In this document: piece by piece, positions 1-12,172 of the stretch | Position numbering within the stretch: position 1 is the stretch's first letter | How the letters are laid out: the number at the start of each line of letters is the position of its first letter | Assembly (NCBI GenBank): GCA_002946415.1 | Contig: NJPS01000048.1 | Span: 1,922,001 to 1,986,000, forward strand | Source: Rutstroemia sp. NJR-2017a BVV2 | Lineage: Eukaryota > Ascomycota > Leotiomycetes > Helotiales > Rutstroemiaceae | DNA: 64,000 nt | Direction of reading: 5' to 3' | Program-made: the position numbers and the translations under genes | Notes under the pieces: generated by a model | The model's database searches: none | What the model was told of the DNA's origin: nothing | The model's input: the letters and a program-made list of their open reading frames with translations, nothing else

Positions 1-1401
1 CCCGCAGCAATGGGAACCGCTGCACAGGTTCATGTTTAGGTACCGTTAGAGTGTCTGGTGGGTGGCCCTTTAGGGGGAAAAGTATACTTTACATATCCGA
101 TAGTGCAGTAAGTGGGCAAGTGGACAAGTGGACAAGTGGGCAGGTGTATAGGCATGTCTCGGGCGTCTTTCCTTTTGATGATCTATGGCGTAGACATTTT
201 TGGAGCGGTAGACGCGCAATTAGGGGCAAAATACAGCTCTGCAGTCTTCAGGTGCCTTTCGCAATAGCCATGGACAAATGAAATGAAATACATGAATACA
301 TGGCTTTTCCCGTGTCGGAAATCTTTACTTCTTCTGCAACATCATACGCGAAATAACCATGTCAAACATGCAGAGAAATGCACTGCAGGGCCGCTCGGAG
401 ATGGGGACGGGGACGGAGAGGCAGGCAGACGGTCGGGTCTTGCAAAAAGGAGAAAGCAAGATGGGATGGAGATATGTTCCAATGAGCGAACACACAGCAC
501 ACAATACATAATAACTTTACCTAAGGTAATACACAATACATGATGCATAATCGGCACATAGTAGCGTCACATTCCCGATAATTGATATCTGTATGTGTAC
601 GTGGGAGTGCGAGTGGGAGTGGGAGTGAAAGTTCTGACAGTCTCTTGGAATTCGTGGGACTACTGCAGTCTGCAAGGAAGGGGGGTGGATTACGGGATTA
701 CGGGATTGCGGATGCACTGTTTACGGGACCATTTCCATCATCCCATCCCATCGCATCCCTTCCCATCCAAACCTAGATCCCACCCACGTCTCTGGAGACG
801 GCCGACCCAGCACACCGGAAGGTCAGCGGCTTACCGTAATTTTTAACGGGTCATGCAGGTAATGACTGGGTTTAGAGAACAATCCTTAACATTCCAAATG
901 TCCCTGCTCCGTATTCTCCCTCAATGTGCCCCTTCGTCCCATTCGCTCCGTGGAAAAAAGAACTGCAACGCCTACAGCTTTTGGAATACCTGGAAACGTT
1001 TGCGAACCTATTCTATTCTAGATCCTTATTTGTGCGCTGCACATCATCAATTCTAGCCTTTACCTCACCTGCCAGCGCATCAATCAGAGCTCAGCTCCAA
1101 GGCCCGCTGGTGTCCGCCACCATGTACTTCGAAGGTTCCTGTTCCCACACTTCTGCTCTACCTGAACCCAAATTTCGACCCCTGGTCTGGTAAGATTTTA
1201 AGACACGGGGCACGACCCGGGAGCTCGTCTCTTGGGATTTTGACTTCCGCCCCCGTCGTACCTACCCTATACGGATTTCATCTTCTTATATCCTTCTGCT
1301 TTGAGTAACGAACTCTAACACATTCTCATCCGTTGGCAAAAGTGCAGCCGGTTTTCTGAACGCTCTTGGAACTTCGCCACATAGTGAATCTGGAAGAAAA
1401 G
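1..1401. other. Intergenic region, no supported gene
   Basis: I see only short open frames without family motifs or splice logic. The stretch holds simple-sequence patches: an octamer repeat near 111, a GGGAGT-type run near 602-626 and a CCCATC-type run near 737-770. The last few hundred bases are presumably the promoter and leader of the methyltransferase gene that starts at 1402. Confidence 0.6.
111..142. repeat. Octamer minisatellite, four units of AGTGGRCA
   Basis: Four adjacent 8-base units read AGTGGGCA, AGTGGACA, AGTGGACA and AGTGGGCA. The unit is a rotation of GGGCAAGT, close to the GGGCAAAY unit of the array at 13851-13878. Confidence 0.85.
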
Positions 1402-3221
1402 ATGACTACGCCGGAAAATGATGAGCGGCAGGAAGAGGTATGTAAACTTCGACTGATTATTCGCATTTCGAACTCGGTAGTTACCCGTGCGCACGGCATA
1501 TCTGATACTTACTACTGTAGGTTTCTGCGCGTGGCTCTTCTCGTTCGTATTCTTCCGAAGAAGATGAGTAAGTATTTCCCGAACAATGAGGATCACTATT
1601 CTCGGCCAAGCATAGCGAGTGACGATGCAAACGAAACAGAGCAGGAGACACATACTCGATAGATTCAAGTGCTATGGCATTTCGAGTCGAAAATGGCAGA
1701 CGATATCAAGCATATAGAGAAGGTGCATACTGGTAAGTTGTTGTTTTTCATTTCCTCGCCCGCTCGATGAGACGACGGCAAATGATCTAACCGACCTTGC
1801 TGCAGGGCGCCGAACGATGAGCTACAGAATGAACATCTGGACATCAGGTATGATCTAGAACAAGCAGAATCTCACGAAATTTTTAACGTGAGGATAGCCA
1901 TCAACGATTCCTCTCGATGCTTAACGGGAGGCTGTTCCTTGCACCAATACCTGATAACATTGAGGTAAGTCGCCCAACAATAATCATTGATGAATATTAT
2001 CATTCAAATGGAACTAACCACGAGAAAAGAGGGTGTTAGACCTGGGCACTGGCACAGGAATATGGGCTATTGATTTTGCTGACCTATATCCAAATGCGTC
2101 CGTTCTGGGGACTGATTTGTCTCCAATTCAACCTGAAAGTAAGTTCAATATCTTTTCCAACTTATTTGGGGACACAGAATTACAGAAAGGCGACTTGACA
2201 AAAAAGGCTCGAGTCGTCATGAAGTTGTTGTCTCCTGGACACTGTACTGACATCGAGGATTACCAGTGGTGCCACCAAATTGCAGGTGGGTGTTTGCTAT
2301 TTATCTGTTGGGCTTTTATAATCAAGAGAGATGGCTAATTAATTGTCCTTCAGGTTTGAGATAGATGATATAACCGAGGAATGGACATATCCTTCTTCAC
2401 ACTTCGACTTTATACACATCCGCAGTCTTTTCGGCAGCATACCAGATTGGCCAAAAGTCTACGAACAAGCATTTAAGTAAGATATAGACCTTATTGATTA
2501 TCGTTAGGCATCGTCTCACATGCAGTAGACACTTAAAGCCTGGGGGTTTTATTGAACACATAGAGCCGTCCTTATACCTTCGCAGTGATGACGGAACGCT
2601 TGCACCGGACAATCCCTTGCACAGATTCGCAGATGTACGTATGGAGATATTCTTGCTATTGCATCTTAATGGATCGACATCTATACTTTTTAACACCAGA
2701 CTAACCTCAAACAGCTTTTCAACCAGGCGGGGGAACGTACTGGGCAATCAATGGATCTGTGCCCAACGATGGCTTCAGATATGACGAGAGCTGGATTTAT
2801 CAACCTGCGCGAAGAGACTTTCAAAACACCAATGGGAGAATGGAGCAGTGATCCTAAATTAAGAGAACTGGGAAGGTGGAACCTTTTGCAATTCGACGTT
2901 GGATTGGAGGGATTTGCGGTGCAGCTTCTCACCAGAGTAATGGGGGTACGTATCTGCGAACTTGAAACCTGGCAATCCAAAGGTCAACACTCGACACTTG
3001 AAACTGATGGACGTAATAGATGACTCTACCGGAGGTGCAAGTTTTCTGGTAAGTTGAGCCGAAGTGATGGAAACGAAGATTGAGACGATTGACGCCAGCA
3101 TAGTGCGAACGTTCGAGCGGCGGCTCGAGATCCCAGAACCCACGCATATTATCCACATCGTGTAGTCTATGCACAAAAACCTCTCGCAACACCTCGCACG
3201 TCGCCGGGTCGAACAACGTAG
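1402..3221 (+). CDS. SAM-dependent methyltransferase, LaeA/UMTA-like (Methyltransf_23 family)
   Basis: Twelve exons splice to about 329 residues: 1402-1437, 1521-1567, 1670-1732, 1806-1847, 1898-1964, 2030-2138, 2267-2285, 2354-2476, 2529-2634, 2715-2945, 3020-3048 and 3104-3221. Family hallmarks appear in order: [18 protein letters not shown] near the N-terminus, SAM motif [36 protein letters not shown], the post-II segment [15 protein letters not shown], and a C-terminal HAYYP motif. The family transfers methyl groups from S-adenosylmethionine; members include LaeA-type regulators of secondary metabolism and many small-molecule methyltransferases, so the substrate is unknown. A simple reading stops at 3050 inside the eleventh intron. 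Splicing 3049-3103 restores the family C-terminus, so I regard the gene as intact. Exon 7 is only 19 bases. A methionine (PEMVPP) stands where I expect tryptophan. The MFS gene downstream on the same strand could be a partner, which is inference. Confidence 0.85.
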
Positions 3222-4817
3222 AACGAAGAATGAGAAAAATATTGACGCGAGTACCGATTCCTACTGCTAGGACTTGAGAGGGGGACGACAACAGGAGCTT
3301 CCAAAGCGCAATCCCATAATTGGGGAGTGATGCTGATAACAGCGACCGGGACTACAAGCAGGCAAATGAAGCAGTCGAGATCTACCATTGATGACGGTAA
3401 TTGTTCGTCGGAAAGTCTCAGGGACGAGACTTGTCTGAGACTTTAAGGAAATAAGGGTTCGAAGAGGTGCTATCGGTGAGTAGGAATTTGGCTAGAAAAT
3501 TGATTATTGAACCCTCCACAAAGCTCCATCCTCTTGCATCTGCCCTATAGTCATTGCCCACTCTACTTTCACACGGACACGAGTCAAGGATATGAGGGTA
3601 TAGCGAAGGCATATATATCCAGAGGTTCCAGACCAATTGGGAGCTATTGTCCAACAGTTTTGGCATGTGACTTCATCTACTTGAAGTAACTCCTCCGGCT
3701 TCGCATCAAATAAAACTGGACCTACTTTGTTTACTCTTCATGCCTGCGTTCCAAGCATTTCTCCTTTTGCTACCTTGAGACAGCAAAATCGGTTTACCTC
3801 GCAACCTCGTTCTCAGCAAAGTGGAAAAGTCTGTGCAGACCATGCCTTTTGAAAATTTGCTGCCGAGTACCTGTGTGCATTGACATGGGCTTACGGATTT
3901 CCCAAACGGAGCAATGCTAGTTTGCTCGGGTAACCTTACAAAGGACCACACCGCCAAGCTTAAATTCCACGGTCCTCAAACCGGACGTGTCGTCAGCAAT
4001 TGCTCTTTTCACGACGAGACTACAACGTCAAACTACCTACGTCTACGCCTCCGAAACGGAACTCATCAAAAGTAAACAGTTCCCCTTCCACTTGACTGGT
4101 TCCTTGCGATTCTAATACGGCTAATAGGCGATGATTCTTAAAATAATCCCGTGGATCTTATCAATGATCGGCCCAGTTCAGACGGTCCAGATGGTTCAAC
4201 CTGCCAACCATGACCGTCTCAAGATGATGGCCATTGACAGCCGCCTGGCAAAGGACAATCCCAGATGACCAGAATAGAATCCCGCGAAGAATCCATTTTA
4301 CCCACCCTCCGAACAATACGGGGACTACGCCGCTCCGCTATCGTTCTATCGTGCAGTCCCAGTGGGCATATCTCAGCCTGAAACCACTCCACTCAATGTG
4401 AGTTTTTACCACATTGTGACGGAAATTGGGTGCAAGGCATCACGAGCAACAAGCATTTGGAGACAACCTGCCTGCAAACATGCGAATATTGGTTGATATT
4501 TCCACTTTTTTGTTCTCTGTTAAGTATTGGGCAGTCTTGCATCATGGAGAACTTTTCCACACCGCACATTCACATATCATTTTTTTCCCCTTCTGTTTGT
4601 TCAATTTCTTCTCTCCGTTTCAATAAATTCTTTCGTTGCGGCACATCGCTGGCGAGTCCGTATAGACTTCGATATCCTCGTACTTTCTTTTATTGACTCC
4701 TTGTGTTTATTGTCTTTCCCTCCCTCTCTCGCTGTTCCCCTTCCTGTCCCTCGATTGGAGTGAGACTTTTGGTATAGGTTTACTTCGATACATTCTTTTA
4801 TATCAGCATAGTTCAAG
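3222..4817. other. Intergenic region with a pyrimidine-rich leader
   Basis: No gene is supported on either strand. From about 4540 to 4770 the + strand is strongly C/T-rich, a common feature of fungal promoters and 5' leaders, directly before the transporter start at 4818. Confidence 0.55.
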
Positions 4818-6726
4818 ATGGTTGGATGGGGCGTTCTGCAAGATCCAAAATATCCAAATGTTCCTGGAACTGTAAACCTCAATGAGAATGCTGCTGCTTC
4901 ATGTGAGCCTATGTTCTCTCCTAATGCGCCAATTGAATATTACTAACATCCACTGTAGCAAAGTCAGAGAGCTGGGAATATGTAGAGCCGAAGAAGAGGG
5001 GTGAGATAGTGCTTAACCCCCAACCTTCGGAAAGTCCAAATGATCCTCTCAATTGGTAAAGCAACATTCTTACTCGATAAGGGAGATCGCCATTAACATT
5101 ATGTTAGGTCTACCGTCACCAAGTTGGCTATCCTCCTTATCCTGTCTTTGACGGCTGGTGTCACTGTCTCGTATGTTTGACCTAATCTCTTTTGACTGCC
5201 TTCGCAAATGCTAACATCAACTTCTAGACTCGGGCCTATGATCACCACCGGCTCGGAAGACGTAGCAGACTTCTTCGGTGTCACCACTGATCAGGTCTCC
5301 TTCAACATAGTCGGAATAATGCAGCTTACTACCGGATCGGGGACGTTCTTCACCGCAGCAGCAGCAGCCGTATGGGGGAAACGTCCGGTATTCATCATAT
5401 CGACAATTGGTCTTTTGGGAACAAGTGCTTGGGGGTTCTTTGCAAACGTGATTCATGCCCGCTTGATGACTAGAAGATAGTTTACTGACATCATCCATAG
5501 AGCTTCATCTCCCTGTCTGTCATGCGCGCTATTCAAGGGTTCTGCGCTTCTCCACTGGAAACGCTTGTTAGCGCCACTGTCTCGGAGATCTTCTTCGTTC
5601 ATGAAAAGGGGAGGATGTTGAGTATATGGAACTTGTTTGTTATGGGTGGAGTCAAGCTTGGGTATGATCAATTACCCCACAGTAAGAACTATGTATCGTA
5701 CTGACAAGTCTCTAGCCAGGTCATCGCAGGCTTCATTATTCAGACCCTCGGCTTCAAATACACCTTCGGTATCTGCGGTCTCATCTATGCATTGATCATC
5801 CCCGCCATGTATTTTTTCGTCCCGGAGACTCTCTACGTCAAGCCTATCAACCCACCCACCCAGATCGTCATCGATAAAACCGAAGGTCGCATCTATGAGA
5901 TCATGCTTCCAGACATGAAGAAAAGCTTCCGTGAACGTCTCAGCATCTTTAACGGCCGCCTTTCAACCAGCAGTTTCTGGGCTCTGGTCGGAAAACCCAT
6001 CCCGCTCGTCACATTCCCCGCTGTTATCTTCTCCGCCTTCACTTACTCCTTTTATGCCGCTGGTCTCACACTCATAGCGCTTCTCCAAGACACCTTATTC
6101 TCCGCCCCGCCATACAACCTCTCCTCATCCGCCATCGGTCTCACCAATCTCCCTCTTTTTGGCGTTGGTCTCGTCGGCACCCTCACCTCTGGCTACTGCG
6201 CCGACTGGGTCGTGCAATTTATGACGCGCCACAACAACGGGACTTACGAGCCGGAATTCCGTCTCGTGCTCATGATCGTTGCCGCTTCTCTCTCCACCGT
6301 CGCATACATCGGGTTCGGCTACAGCGTTGCCGCCGGCATGGATATCTATGTCCCCATCGCATTCCTAGGAGTCCAGACCTTCGCCGTGCCGTTTGCGACG
6401 AGCTCGATGTTTACTTATGTCATGGATTGTCATAACAGTTTGGCGCCGCAGGCATTTGTTACGATGAATTTCATTAAGGCGGTGTTGAGTTTGATTATGA
6501 GTGACTTTGTGAATGGGTGGTTTGAGAAGAGTGGTGCGAAGAGTGTTTTTACGGTGGTGGCGATTGCAAATTTGGCGGTTTCTGCTGGGGCTCTGCCGAT
6601 GTATATTTGGGGGAAGAGGTTGAGGAGCATGGTAAGTAAATACATTTTTCAATGTATGTGGAGATACGAGGCTAATTATGATGTTTGTGATAGGTTGCGC
6701 AGAGCTCTTTCCACCAGAAATTTTAG
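4818..6726 (+). CDS. MFS transporter, DHA1-like
   Basis: Seven exons splice to about 524 residues: 4818-4902, 4959-5055, 5108-5170, 5228-5447, 5501-5661, 5716-6631 and 6694-6726. A charged cytosolic N-terminus ends in the DPLNW motif typical of fungal DHA1 transporters. About twelve hydrophobic segments follow, starting with TKLAILLILSLTAGVTVS. A long cytoplasmic loop follows FVPETLY, and the second half opens near FSAFTYSFYAAGLTLIAL. The last intron adds a short tail ending SSFHQKF. The protein should be a plasma-membrane proton-coupled exporter or importer of small molecules, with unknown substrate. The start is the first ATG of the open frame and follows a pyrimidine-rich leader. Its position downstream of a methyltransferase allows, but does not show, a role in a small metabolic cluster. 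Confidence 0.88.
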
Positions 6727-8714
6727 GGGGAGATTGGTTCATTTCTTTCTTTTCGACGCTACTTTTCTACTCGATGCCGGACGTCTTGGGATTAATACCT
6801 ACATGTCATTGTCATAAGGACAAGCCCGTAGGACGATACAGATATGGGAGGTGCAGTGCGCTGATAGACACGAGAAAACGAGACATATACAGTACATTGG
6901 AAATCAATGGGAGGGAGGAAAAAGCAGGAATGGAGTTCATGGTTCATTTAGCGGTTCATTTAGCGGTTCATTTGTCTTCTTGACTTACATCTTCCTCAAT
7001 GTCGTAACTTTCTCTTTCACCTGTATTATATTCTTCGCGGTTACAGAGGATACACCAGATAGACTAGAATACTCACTTACTTACCCCTAAAACACGTTGT
7101 AGCGACGCTGTCGTAAGAATTACGCGTTCATCTCTATCTTTCCCCAATCCCCAAAATCCACCCTCAATTGTCTGAACTCATCTCGTTTGACCCTCCCAAG
7201 TTTGCCTTGCCCAATGATAGAAACCAGTGCAATGAAAACCCGTCCCTTGGTCTAATCCGACTGATGAGATGAAACTACTTGAAACCGTCCCTGGCGCGGC
7301 AGTTAAATGAACGCCGCCAGCCCCACTTACGCGTATTTAAGGGACGGGGGACGACCCGCTGTGGAGAACTGTTGATGATGAGCAAATCGCATCTTTTTTG
7401 GAATGGAGAATGGAGAATGTTATGTATGTAGGGAAGGGGTGGGAGGGGTTGGGGGTTAGGGTATATGATGGCATGGGATGGGTTGCGGCTGCGGCTTGTA
7501 CCGTACTGTACCTGCTTATAAAATACAGGAAGCAGACCTTGCGAGTCGCTTGATGAGAGGGCAGCTTTATGCGGCGATGGAGAGAATGCAAAATGTTTCT
7601 AGCTCTACTCGTGCGGGCTACCATGACCTAGGCACTGCAAGCTGGATTTGGTGTCTACGTGATGGGGACTGGCCAGGCTACTGATGATACGATTCGTGAT
7701 AGATTTGCGCACGCATTTCTGGAAGTCAACATCATGTCCTACTCGGCCGATAGATATATATCGTTCAGCGGTGTGAGATAGAGATCCAGAGCGTGGTATT
7801 ATGGAACTAATGACTCGTATTTTGTACTCTGTAGTGTAAATAACTTCAGTCGTGGTTACCGGCGGAAGCTAGGAGAATTAAAGTGCCGGCCCGAGGGAGT
7901 GGCTCGCTAAGGTTAAAGCGCTTGTACTTCGTAGAACGATTGCAGATGCAACTAAATAGTACGAACAAGGAACATAGTTACGTATACAGATCTGGTCGGG
8001 TTATTGACGTCAACTGCATACCTTCGAGATATCCATTTGTCAAAAAGGATCAGAAGGCGATCGTCGCACGTTACAGGGGCCGATAATTTTGACGAACCAG
8101 TCCTCGAAAATATGATGAAGGACGACGTACAGAATGGTTGCGCCAACATGCGCTGGTGATAAGCTTCGACGGGCAATAGCTCACAATTCATCAGCATATC
8201 TAGCTAGTCTCGGATTAAGATATAGGCATCGCACGAGATCCACGACCACTAGCTCCGACTCCGGGAACGACTTTATGACTCGCGCCGCATCCAGTCATTC
8301 CGGGATTCCTTATGTGTGATTTGTGATTGGATATCTCGATACGGGAGGCATAGAAATGGAGAACTTCGGTGGCCGAAAGGAAGCATGCAGGATATGAGGT
8401 TCTCCAGCTGATAAGTGGAGAGGTGCTGGTGATATTGGGCGAAGGTGGTGGAAACCCTTGAGCGACAGAAGCAGGGGATGGCAACCCAATCTTAGGATTG
8501 AATAAGGATGATGCCATGGGGCTCTGGAGACGTAAGATGCTGTGACATATCACGAAATGTTCCCTTCTTGAAGTTGTCATTTTTCTTCATTGTTCTGGGC
8601 CTAGTAGTCTGCCAAGTTTGATAGCACATTTGTTGCTCGATCCTACTCGTTTACATACGTTTGCAAGATTATCCAAAAGGTCTCCACGTCTTTCCTACGG
8701 TCCTCTCAATTCTC
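6727..8714. other. Intergenic region, no supported gene
   Basis: This is the space beyond the transporter and beyond the 3' end of the oppositely oriented oxidoreductase, so the two genes converge. Small open frames in both directions lack motifs. A 12-base triplet repeat lies at 6941-6976. Around 7375-7490 the + strand is G-rich and C-poor, including GGGAGGGGTTGGGGG. Confidence 0.55.
6941..6976. repeat. 12-base tandem repeat, three units of GGTTCATTTAGC
   Basis: Units at 6941-6952, 6953-6964 and 6965-6976 are direct copies, the last ending GTC instead of AGC. The repeat lies about 215 bases past the MFS stop, probably in its 3' flank. Confidence 0.85.
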
Positions 8715-9805
8715 CTATGCATTAGGATGGATATGCCATTTTCCTGGGTTCTTTCCATCTCGGTAATCGTCCAACAGCTTGTTTACGGCATCCACATCTA
8801 GGCCACCTTCCAAAACCTGGAATTTCAATGGCTTGATTTTTCCCGAATCTATCAATTCCGGAAGAGCCTTGAAGGTTGAAGCCGAAAACTCAGGCTGAAA
8901 TTGAACGACACCCAAGACCTGAGAAATCTCATAATCCTTCGATTTGCCCGTCGATTCGGCGACCTTTGGTGGCAAAAGCGTTGCGACCTTCCCCTTCTTT
9001 GTGGAAGATAGCAGCGATACAGTAAATGTGTGGTCATCATTGATCGCATCATACACATAGATCAAGTCATCGCCGACGATCTGACGGACACGAGCCTCAA
9101 CCTCCGAATCCGTACCATGACGATCAACAACATGCGTCGCACCATAAGATTTGAGCTCAGACTCATTGGAAAGAGATGCAGTGACGACAATCTTTCCAAT
9201 GCCCGCCAGCTTAGCCAATTGCACGCCGAATTTACCACAGTTGGAACCTCCACCGATGATCATGAGAGTTTGAGCTGCAGTATCAAAGTCTTTTGTGCTT
9301 GGTTCCTTTGAGAATGGAGAAGGAAATCCTAGCTTATCAGGATGGAAAAGAGCAATAACAGGAGCAAACAAGTTCACTGGGATTGTTGCGGCCTGATCGT
9401 CAGAAATGTTGGATGGCACTTTTGCGAAGGATCCGACTCGAAGAACAGCATATTGCTGAGAACCTTGGCCATCCAAGTCAAAGTTTGGATATCCGAAGAT
9501 GTGATCCCCGATCTTGAATTCATTGACATTTGAACCGACAGCGCTGATTTCACCAGCTATGTCTGTAAATAGTGTGATGGGTAATGGGCTGCCGAAAAGT
9601 CCCCAGTCCCGGACCTTTTGGTCATGAGGGTTGACTAGAAGGTTGTTAGTCTGGTGCAATTTCTTTGGCAGCGACACGACTCACTCCCAGCGGAGGTGAT
9701 CTTGACTACCGCCTCGTTTTCCTTTGGAACTGGAATTGGTCGAGTGATCTTGACCACAGGCTTTCCTGTCTCTGCTACCACTATCGAGGATTGTGTGGAC
9801 GTCAT
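8715..9805 (-). CDS. Medium-chain dehydrogenase/reductase, zinc-free quinone-oxidoreductase type (ToxD-like)
   Basis: Two exons, 9685-9805 and 8715-9634, are joined across a 50-base intron to give about 346 residues. The junction restores the GroES-like motif SAGINPHDQKVRDW. Then come GLFGSPLPITLFTDIAGE, an NAD(P)-binding segment with MIIGGGSNCGKFGVQLAKLAG, VVTASLSNESELKSYGATHV and a short C-terminal lobe. The catalytic zinc cysteine of classical alcohol dehydrogenases is not evident, which fits enoyl or quinone reductases of the MDR superfamily. The likely reaction is NAD(P)H-dependent reduction of an alkene or quinone in the cytosol. Such proteins occur both in secondary-metabolite clusters and as stand-alone detoxification enzymes, and no cluster core gene is visible here. 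The start is the only ATG that gives the full N-terminal fold. Confidence 0.88.
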
Positions 9806-10767
9806 TTCGTTGTTGAGTGTTTTTTTCCGGGTTATCTTTTCGAGGTTCTTTGAAGTTCTTAATGATTGTTTTGAAATGTCGATCTTGATTCATCTAAACA
9901 AAGCCTGCGCCATGCAGTCCTTTATATACACTGTATCTACAAAGACGATATATGGTCGGTTGTTTCTTTCACCCCGAAATCCGATCATGTGACCATGTGG
10001 TTTATAAGCCAACAAGCTGGATTTCAGGCTTCGGCCGAAAATGCACGGTAAGCCATGCTTGTCATCCCCAATCACCAATCAAGTGTGAATTGTTCAGTAA
10101 TCTCGACTGGTACCACTTCCTCGAAAATGGCGTTTATGTGGTGGAACAATGCATTATTCATCATTGGTTTAAAGCCGTGGAGTTATGGCGCGGTCTACGG
10201 CATTTTCTGAGGTCCTTACCAACAGTGTATATACGTGGTCGGCCGATAGTATTTACGTATTGTCAAGGTCCTTGCCAGTCCAGTAGAAGTCCATTTCTCA
10301 AGTGTTTGTGCTGTCTAGTGAATAGGACTTGGCACTATCCCTGGTCTCTCCATGGACCTTCCATGGTCTCTCCGCGGTCCATCACTGAGACTGCGAAGGT
10401 CGTGCTCCAATATCGCGGTGATAGTCTCCTTCCAATCATCTCATTATTGTTCTAGGGATGGTGTTTGAAAGTGGGACTGTGGGGAAGAACTGAACTTGTT
10501 GCCTATAGGCAACAAGATTTGCAACAAAGTGATCGCTTGGAGAAGTTTCACTTGCTTGGCATACTGACTTTCGTATAACTCTCCTTCGAGTTCCCATAGG
10601 TATTAAGAGAAGGGTTCCTAGCAGTCCGACCACTGACCGAGAGAATCACGCCTTGCGTCGAGATCTTCACAATTAATTTTTGCTGTCTCAAGTCATAATG
10701 CTCCTCGAACCCCTTCCCTGCCTACACATATAATGTTCTTATGAATGGCTTAGAGTTGAGGTTGGCT
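9806..10767. other. Upstream region of the oxidoreductase gene, no supported gene
   Basis: An open frame at 9952-10455 (+) has no recognisable domain and unusual composition, and I do not call it a gene. Near 10341-10380 there are nested CCATGG and CCGCGG palindromes. The part next to 9805 is presumably the oxidoreductase promoter. Confidence 0.5.
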
Positions 10768-11466
10768 CTATAGATATTTTGTAAGTGGGAAGCCTACGGG
10801 CTCTGCCTCGTGGTAAGACGGTTGCTTCTGCGGGTGTTGTGGCTGGTGCTGCCCATTTATGATATGAAAATCGGATTGACTTGTGAAGTTGTGAATAGCT
10901 GGCAAAGAAAGGACAAGAGTTCTGGCTGCGACGATACTCAAATTATACGACGTGAGGGAATGATTAATCCCGAAGAGTGATTCGTCCAGGAGGCGCGGTG
11001 ACATATCCCATACGGAGAGCAGATGCAGATAGCACGTTGACCAAATGAGAGACGACGAATTGCGCCAGAGAGGAGGGACTGGCGCAAACGGGTTGAAAGA
11101 GCTGAGAACATCAGGCAGAGACACTGTGCTCCATGGACTCGAATTGATCCATTCTGGGAGTTGCGATGTCAAGGAGAAGAATGATGATGGCGATCCGGGC
11201 CTTGGGTCTGGGAAGGTGTACCGAAAAGTGTGATTTTCGTGAAGATGATCTTGAGGACTATTTGAACAAGTAATTGAAACTAGTAAACTCTTCCAATGTA
11301 GCCACTCGCGAATTGCAATATTGCCATTAGGCGAGCCAGCCGCGGCAGGTCTTAGACAGTGGATGTCGGTAGTTTCCTTATTCAGGAGGACGTGAGAAGA
11401 GTCGATCGCACGACATCCTCGATCCTCCATCCATGGTGTGGTAAAAAAGAGACGGAATATTAACAT
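10768..11466 (-). CDS. Hypothetical open frame of 232 codons, doubtful
   Basis: An uninterrupted ATG-to-stop frame encodes 232 residues rich in serine, proline and leucine. It shows no domain, no signal peptide and no repeats that I recognise. Introns are not needed. It lies between the oxidoreductase and receptor genes on the same strand as both. A frame of this length can occur by chance, and nothing in the sequence confirms translation, so this is a placeholder rather than a gene prediction. Confidence 0.25.
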   Translation of the reverse strand: MLIFRLFFTTPWMEDRGCRAIDSSHVLLNKETTDIHCLRPAAAGSPNGNIAIREWLHWKSLLVSITCSNSPQDHLHENHTFRYTFPDPRPGSPSSFFSLTSQLPEWINSSPWSTVSLPDVLSSFNPFAPVPPLWRNSSSLIWSTCYLHLLSVWDMSPRLLDESLFGINHSLTSYNLSIVAARTLVLSLPAIHNFTSQSDFHIINGQHQPQHPQKQPSYHEAEPVGFPLTKYL

Positions 11467-12172
11467 AGCAATTATTCAACTACAGATTTTGCACGGGAAG
11501 GTGGAGGAGAGCGGAGATGGAACGGAGGCTCAGTCATCGGAATGGGTCAAGTGAAAGCCGCTCCGAGAGCGACGTTTCGGAGAGGTGACTTGAGATTCTC
11601 GGTTGAGTTGAGACTCTCGGCCGAGATGGGGTTTACCGCCATCTCAGAATTCGCTTCGGTTTCGGTATCGGTACGTAAACACATTGATCATACGATGAAG
11701 ACTCAAGTAAGGTTCTAGAACGAAGGATCCCTAGAGCTTATTTATAGCTGCTAGCTGCCGTGTGGGGAGCTGACTGGCTAAGCGGAGGATTGTGGAAGCC
11801 TAGGTGGCTGCTGACAGTTGGGATCTTAGCGAGTAGGGTATGATATCAAGCTCGAGGTAGAGGAATGGGTTCTGGTTTGTATGTACTGTACATGGTGATG
11901 TATTAAGTTTGTGCAATATGTATCGCCTGTATTATATACAATATCCCATCTGATCAGATGCGATCCGATCGTGTCTCTGCCCGGTATAGGGCAAGCTGGG
12001 TATCAAAGAATCTATGGTTTTAGATGTAAAAGAAATATGCGCAAACGAATGCATGCTCCAACCATCCAGTCAGACCGTCCCCGAATGCCACGCCATGCTA
12101 TGCAAGAAAACACCGAGTTAGAAAAGAAAATTGTAATATAGAATCATATGAAAAAAGTTTTTTTCTTCATCA
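11467..12172. other. 3' flank of the receptor gene, no supported gene
   Basis: I see no coding signal. The stretch contains repeated GAGACTTGAG/GAGACTCTCGG-like motifs around 11587-11620. The region next to 12172 is presumably the receptor 3' untranslated region. Confidence 0.5.

Noticed and set aside
3020..3052. Premature end of the methyltransferase at TAA 3050, suggesting a truncated or frameshifted pseudogene
   Set aside because: The TAA lies inside a GTAAGT...TAG intron (3049-3103). Splicing it restores the conserved HAYYP C-terminus in frame, so the gene is intact.
9952..10455. 167-codon + strand frame
   Set aside because: It has no domain, is rich in cysteine, histidine and tryptophan in no pattern, and no splice context supports it. 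It is likely a chance frame upstream of the oxidoreductase.
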